Below, in pieces: positions 61,903-64,000 of a DNA stretch of 64,000 nucleotides; position 1 is the stretch's first letter; each line of letters opens with the position of its first letter. This DNA comes from Ketobacter sp036337295 (GTDB lineage Bacteria > Pseudomonadota > Gammaproteobacteria > Pseudomonadales > Ketobacteraceae). Made by a program: the position numbers and the translations under genes. The notes under the pieces are model-generated. The model was not told the origin of the DNA and ran no database searches. It was given only the letters and a program-made list of their open reading frames with translations. The stretch is taken from contig JAYZEN010000001.1 of assembly GCA_036337295.1 (NCBI GenBank), forward strand, positions 1 to 64,000. The letters run 5' to 3'.

Positions 61903-63245
61903 CTATCCCCTTTCACCGCAGCCATAAACTGGTAACCTCGATCTTCATAATTGCGAAACTGATCGAATGAAGCGCAGGCAGGAGAAAACAACACCACATC
62001 CCCGGCCACCGATTTTCCCCGGATCAGGGATACCGCCTGCTGCATGGTCTCTACCTGCTGTACCGGTACGACCTGGGACAGGCTATTGTGGATCAGCTGC
62101 GCATCCCGGCCGTACACCACCACCTCACTGACCCGTCCTTGTACTGCGTCAGCCAGCGGCGCAAAGTCAGCGCCCTTGCCTTCGCCACCGGCAATCAAAA
62201 ACAGACGCCCTTTGACACCGCCTTGCAAGCCATTGAGGGCTGCAACCGTTGAACCCACATTGGTGCCCTTGGAATCATTGAACCAGGTGACGCCGTCAAT
62301 GTCCGCCACCCACTGGCAACGATGGGGCAAACCGGAAAACTGCTTGATTGCCGGCAGCGCCTTTTCGTAATGACCAGCGGTGAATTCCGCCAGCACCGTT
62401 AAACAGGCCGCGACGTTCAACAGGTTATGGCCACCACGAATGTGAAGCTCTTCTGCTGACAGCACCTGCCGGGTTCCGTCCATCACCGCGCAGGGCTGCG
62501 TTTCCGTATTCACGTAAAACCGTCCGTGGGCTGCGGCATCACCGCCAAAAGGCAATTGGGTGCGCGCGCCCTGAATGGGTTTGCTGCGGTGATCCTCAAG
62601 CCAATACACCGCGGCGTCACAGCCTTCAAAGATGCGCTGCTTGGCCATGGCATATTCGTCCAGAGAACCGTAGCGATCCATATGGTCTTCCGTCACATTC
62701 AGGTTCACCGCCACTTTTGCCCGCAGGCTGTAAGTGGTTTCCAGTTGAAAGCTGGACAGCTCCAATACCCAGACGTCAACATCGATGGCGGAAGACAAGG
62801 CGTCCAACACCGGCAATCCGATATTGCCTGCCACGCACACGTTGTATCCAAGCGCCTCAAGGGCTTTGCCGATGATGGACACCACCGTACTTTTGCCATT
62901 GGAGCCTGTGACGGCAATTACCGGTGCCGCCACTGACTTGGCAAACAACTCGACATCTCCGGAGCAAGGCACACCGGCCGCCACAGCCTTGGCAATGGCG
63001 GGGGTCTGGATCGCAATCCCCGGACTTACCACCAACTCGCGGGCTTTGCTCAAATCAAACTGATCCAACTCGCCGCAGTACAACTTGACATCAGAATGCG
63101 CCTGCTCCAGCTCTTCCCTGCCAGGAGGCTCGGATCGGGTATCGATCACAGCCACATCACAACCGAGGCGCTTTAAAAAACGGACGCAGGACAGTCCGGT
63201 TTTACCCAGACCAATCACCACATGCTTGTCTTTCAATTTCGCCAC
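61899..63245 (-). CDS. murD: UDP-N-acetylmuramoyl-L-alanine:D-glutamate ligase MurD
   Basis: MurD adds D-glutamate to the stem peptide. The 448-residue protein has VIGLGKTGLSCVRFLKRLGCDVAV near residue 10, the ATP motif VTGSNGKSTVVSIIGKAL near residue 113, LNVTEDHMDRYGSLDEYAMAKQRIF near residue 182, and NDSKGTNVGSTVAAL near residue 321. It overlaps ftsW and follows mraY by 35 bp. Confidence 0.98.
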   Translation of the reverse strand: MAKLKDKHVVIGLGKTGLSCVRFLKRLGCDVAVIDTRSEPPGREELEQAHSDVKLYCGELDQFDLSKARELVVSPGIAIQTPAIAKAVAAGVPCSGDVELFAKSVAAPVIAVTGSNGKSTVVSIIGKALEALGYNVCVAGNIGLPVLDALSSAIDVDVWVLELSSFQLETTYSLRAKVAVNLNVTEDHMDRYGSLDEYAMAKQRIFEGCDAAVYWLEDHRSKPIQGARTQLPFGGDAAAHGRFYVNTETQPCAVMDGTRQVLSAEELHIRGGHNLLNVAACLTVLAEFTAGHYEKALPAIKQFSGLPHRCQWVADIDGVTWFNDSKGTNVGSTVAALNGLQGGVKGRLFLIAGGEGKGADFAPLADAVQGRVSEVVVYGRDAQLIHNSLSQVVPVQQVETMQQAVSLIRGKSVAGDVVLFSPACASFDQFRNYEDRGYQFMAAVKGDR

Positions 63246-63280
63246 GTCAGTATCCTTAGTTACCTTAATCCATTACATTC

Positions 63281-64000
63281 TTATCGAAGCTTGAGCGTCG
63301 ACAAGCCAAATAAAACCAGAATGACCGTAATGATCCAGAACCGCACAATCACCTTGGGCTCGGCCCATCCCTTGAGTTCGAAATGATGATGAATGGGCGC
63401 CATGCGGAAGATACGCCGCCCTGTCAATTTGTAGGAACCCACCTGGAGAATCACTGACACCGTCTCCATCACAAACACACCACCCATGATGAACAGCACG
63501 ATCTCCTGGCGGGTAATCACTGCAATCACACCCAGGATGGCACCCAGCGCCAACGCACCCACATCGCCCATGAAGACCTGAGCGGGATACGTATTGAACC
63601 AGAGAAAGCCCAAACCGGCGCCCACCAGAGACCCACAGACCACGATCAACTCGCCGGTTCCGGAGATATGAGGGAATCCCAGATAGCGCGAGAATTCGGA
63701 ATGGCCAAACACGTATGCGAATACCCCCAGGGCGCCACCGACCAATACCGTTGGCATAATCGCCAGCCCATCGAGCCCATCCGTAAGATTGACCGCGTTT
63801 GAGGTTCCCACAATTACAAAGTACGTGAGCACAACGTAAAACCAGCCCAGATCCAGATAGACTTCCTTGAAGAAAGGCACAATCAATTTGGTTTCGAAAC
63901 CACAACTGACGGCATCGGGCGCGCAGTCCGGCGCCGAGAAATACAGGAAGAGGGCTGCACCCAAACCGCCCACAGACTGCCAGAAGTACTTCCACTTTGC
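63281..64000 (-). CDS. mraY: Phospho-MurNAc-pentapeptide transferase MraY (partial, runs off right edge)
   Basis: MraY makes lipid I. About 239 C-terminal residues are visible, including NAVNLTDGLDGLAIMPTVLVGG, NTYPAQVFMGDVGALALGA, the acidic metal site of FMGD, and the histidine motif MAPIHHHFELKGWAEPKVIVRFWI, all intact. The frame is open to the edge (KWKYFWQSVGGLGAALF). The N-terminus and the upstream dcw genes (murF, murE) lie outside. Confidence 0.97.
   Translation of the reverse strand, partial: AKWKYFWQSVGGLGAALFLYFSAPDCAPDAVSCGFETKLIVPFFKEVYLDLGWFYVVLTYFVIVGTSNAVNLTDGLDGLAIMPTVLVGGALGVFAYVFGHSEFSRYLGFPHISGTGELIVVCGSLVGAGLGFLWFNTYPAQVFMGDVGALALGAILGVIAVITRQEIVLFIMGGVFVMETVSVILQVGSYKLTGRRIFRMAPIHHHFELKGWAEPKVIVRFWIITVILVLFGLSTLKLR

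Noticed and set aside
1..64000. CRISPR arrays, tRNA or rRNA genes
   Set aside because: No regularly spaced repeats and no recognisable tRNA or rRNA sequence were found while reading the intergenic regions.

Overview
The window is a stretch of a gammaproteobacterial chromosome. The evidence is the minus-strand dcw cell-division cluster (mraY-murD-ftsW-murG-murC-ddlB-ftsQ-ftsA-ftsZ-lpxC), the secA-argJ-yacG-coaE-pilDCB-pilA-nadC neighbourhood typical of Pseudomonas-like and marine gammaproteobacteria, a homodimeric-type aceE with aceF, and the ampD/ampE/ampG set. I cannot fix a genus from the sequence. Most of the window (about 10.1-64 kb) is GC-rich core genome; the left end (1 to about 10 kb) is accessory and contains an AT-richer patch.

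Region 1-5.6 kb is an iron-acquisition operon read leftwards: a siderophore-binding lipoprotein, a double-length FhuB-type permease, an FhuC-type ATPase, and a nonribosomal peptide synthetase that leaves the window. Its first adenylation domain carries a threonine-like specificity code. Region 5.6-10 kb is a mobile-DNA scar. An IS-transposase N-terminus is fused in frame to an unrecognised 500-residue protein. Next come a fragment with a calcium-binding-type repeat, an internally deleted IS481-family element with intact ends, and a P4-type tyrosine integrase with repeated motifs beside it.

Region 10-20 kb holds groESL under a perfect CIRCE operator, fxsA, a HugZ-like haem protein, two uncharacterised envelope proteins, a short-chain dehydrogenase, an alkyltransferase-like DNA repair protein, ampG, a response regulator with a degenerate GGDEF domain, and panE. 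Region 20.8-27.9 kb is a compact set for cobinamide salvage and nucleotide-loop assembly of cobalamin; no corrin-ring genes are present. Region 28-37 kb has a phage-like small protein, aceEF, ampE, ampD and a DUF1631 gene. Region 37-46 kb has an alanine/sodium symporter, nadC, two tandem type IV pilins behind a sigma-54 promoter, pilBCD, coaE and yacG. Region 46-64 kb has a Nudix/ThiE-like fusion, argJ, secA, an M23 peptidase, a DciA-like gene, lpxC and the dcw cluster, which runs off the right edge inside mraY.

The themes that connect genes are peptidoglycan synthesis and recycling (dcw cluster, lpxC, M23, AmpD, AmpE, AmpG), type IV pilus assembly, cobalamin completion, and siderophore synthesis and uptake. 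The least explained items are the chimeric ORF at 5.8-7.6 kb, a TGACAA-N3-TTGTCA palindrome found in two separate intergenic regions, and the small protein upstream of the aceF terminator. I saw no tRNA, rRNA or CRISPR array.
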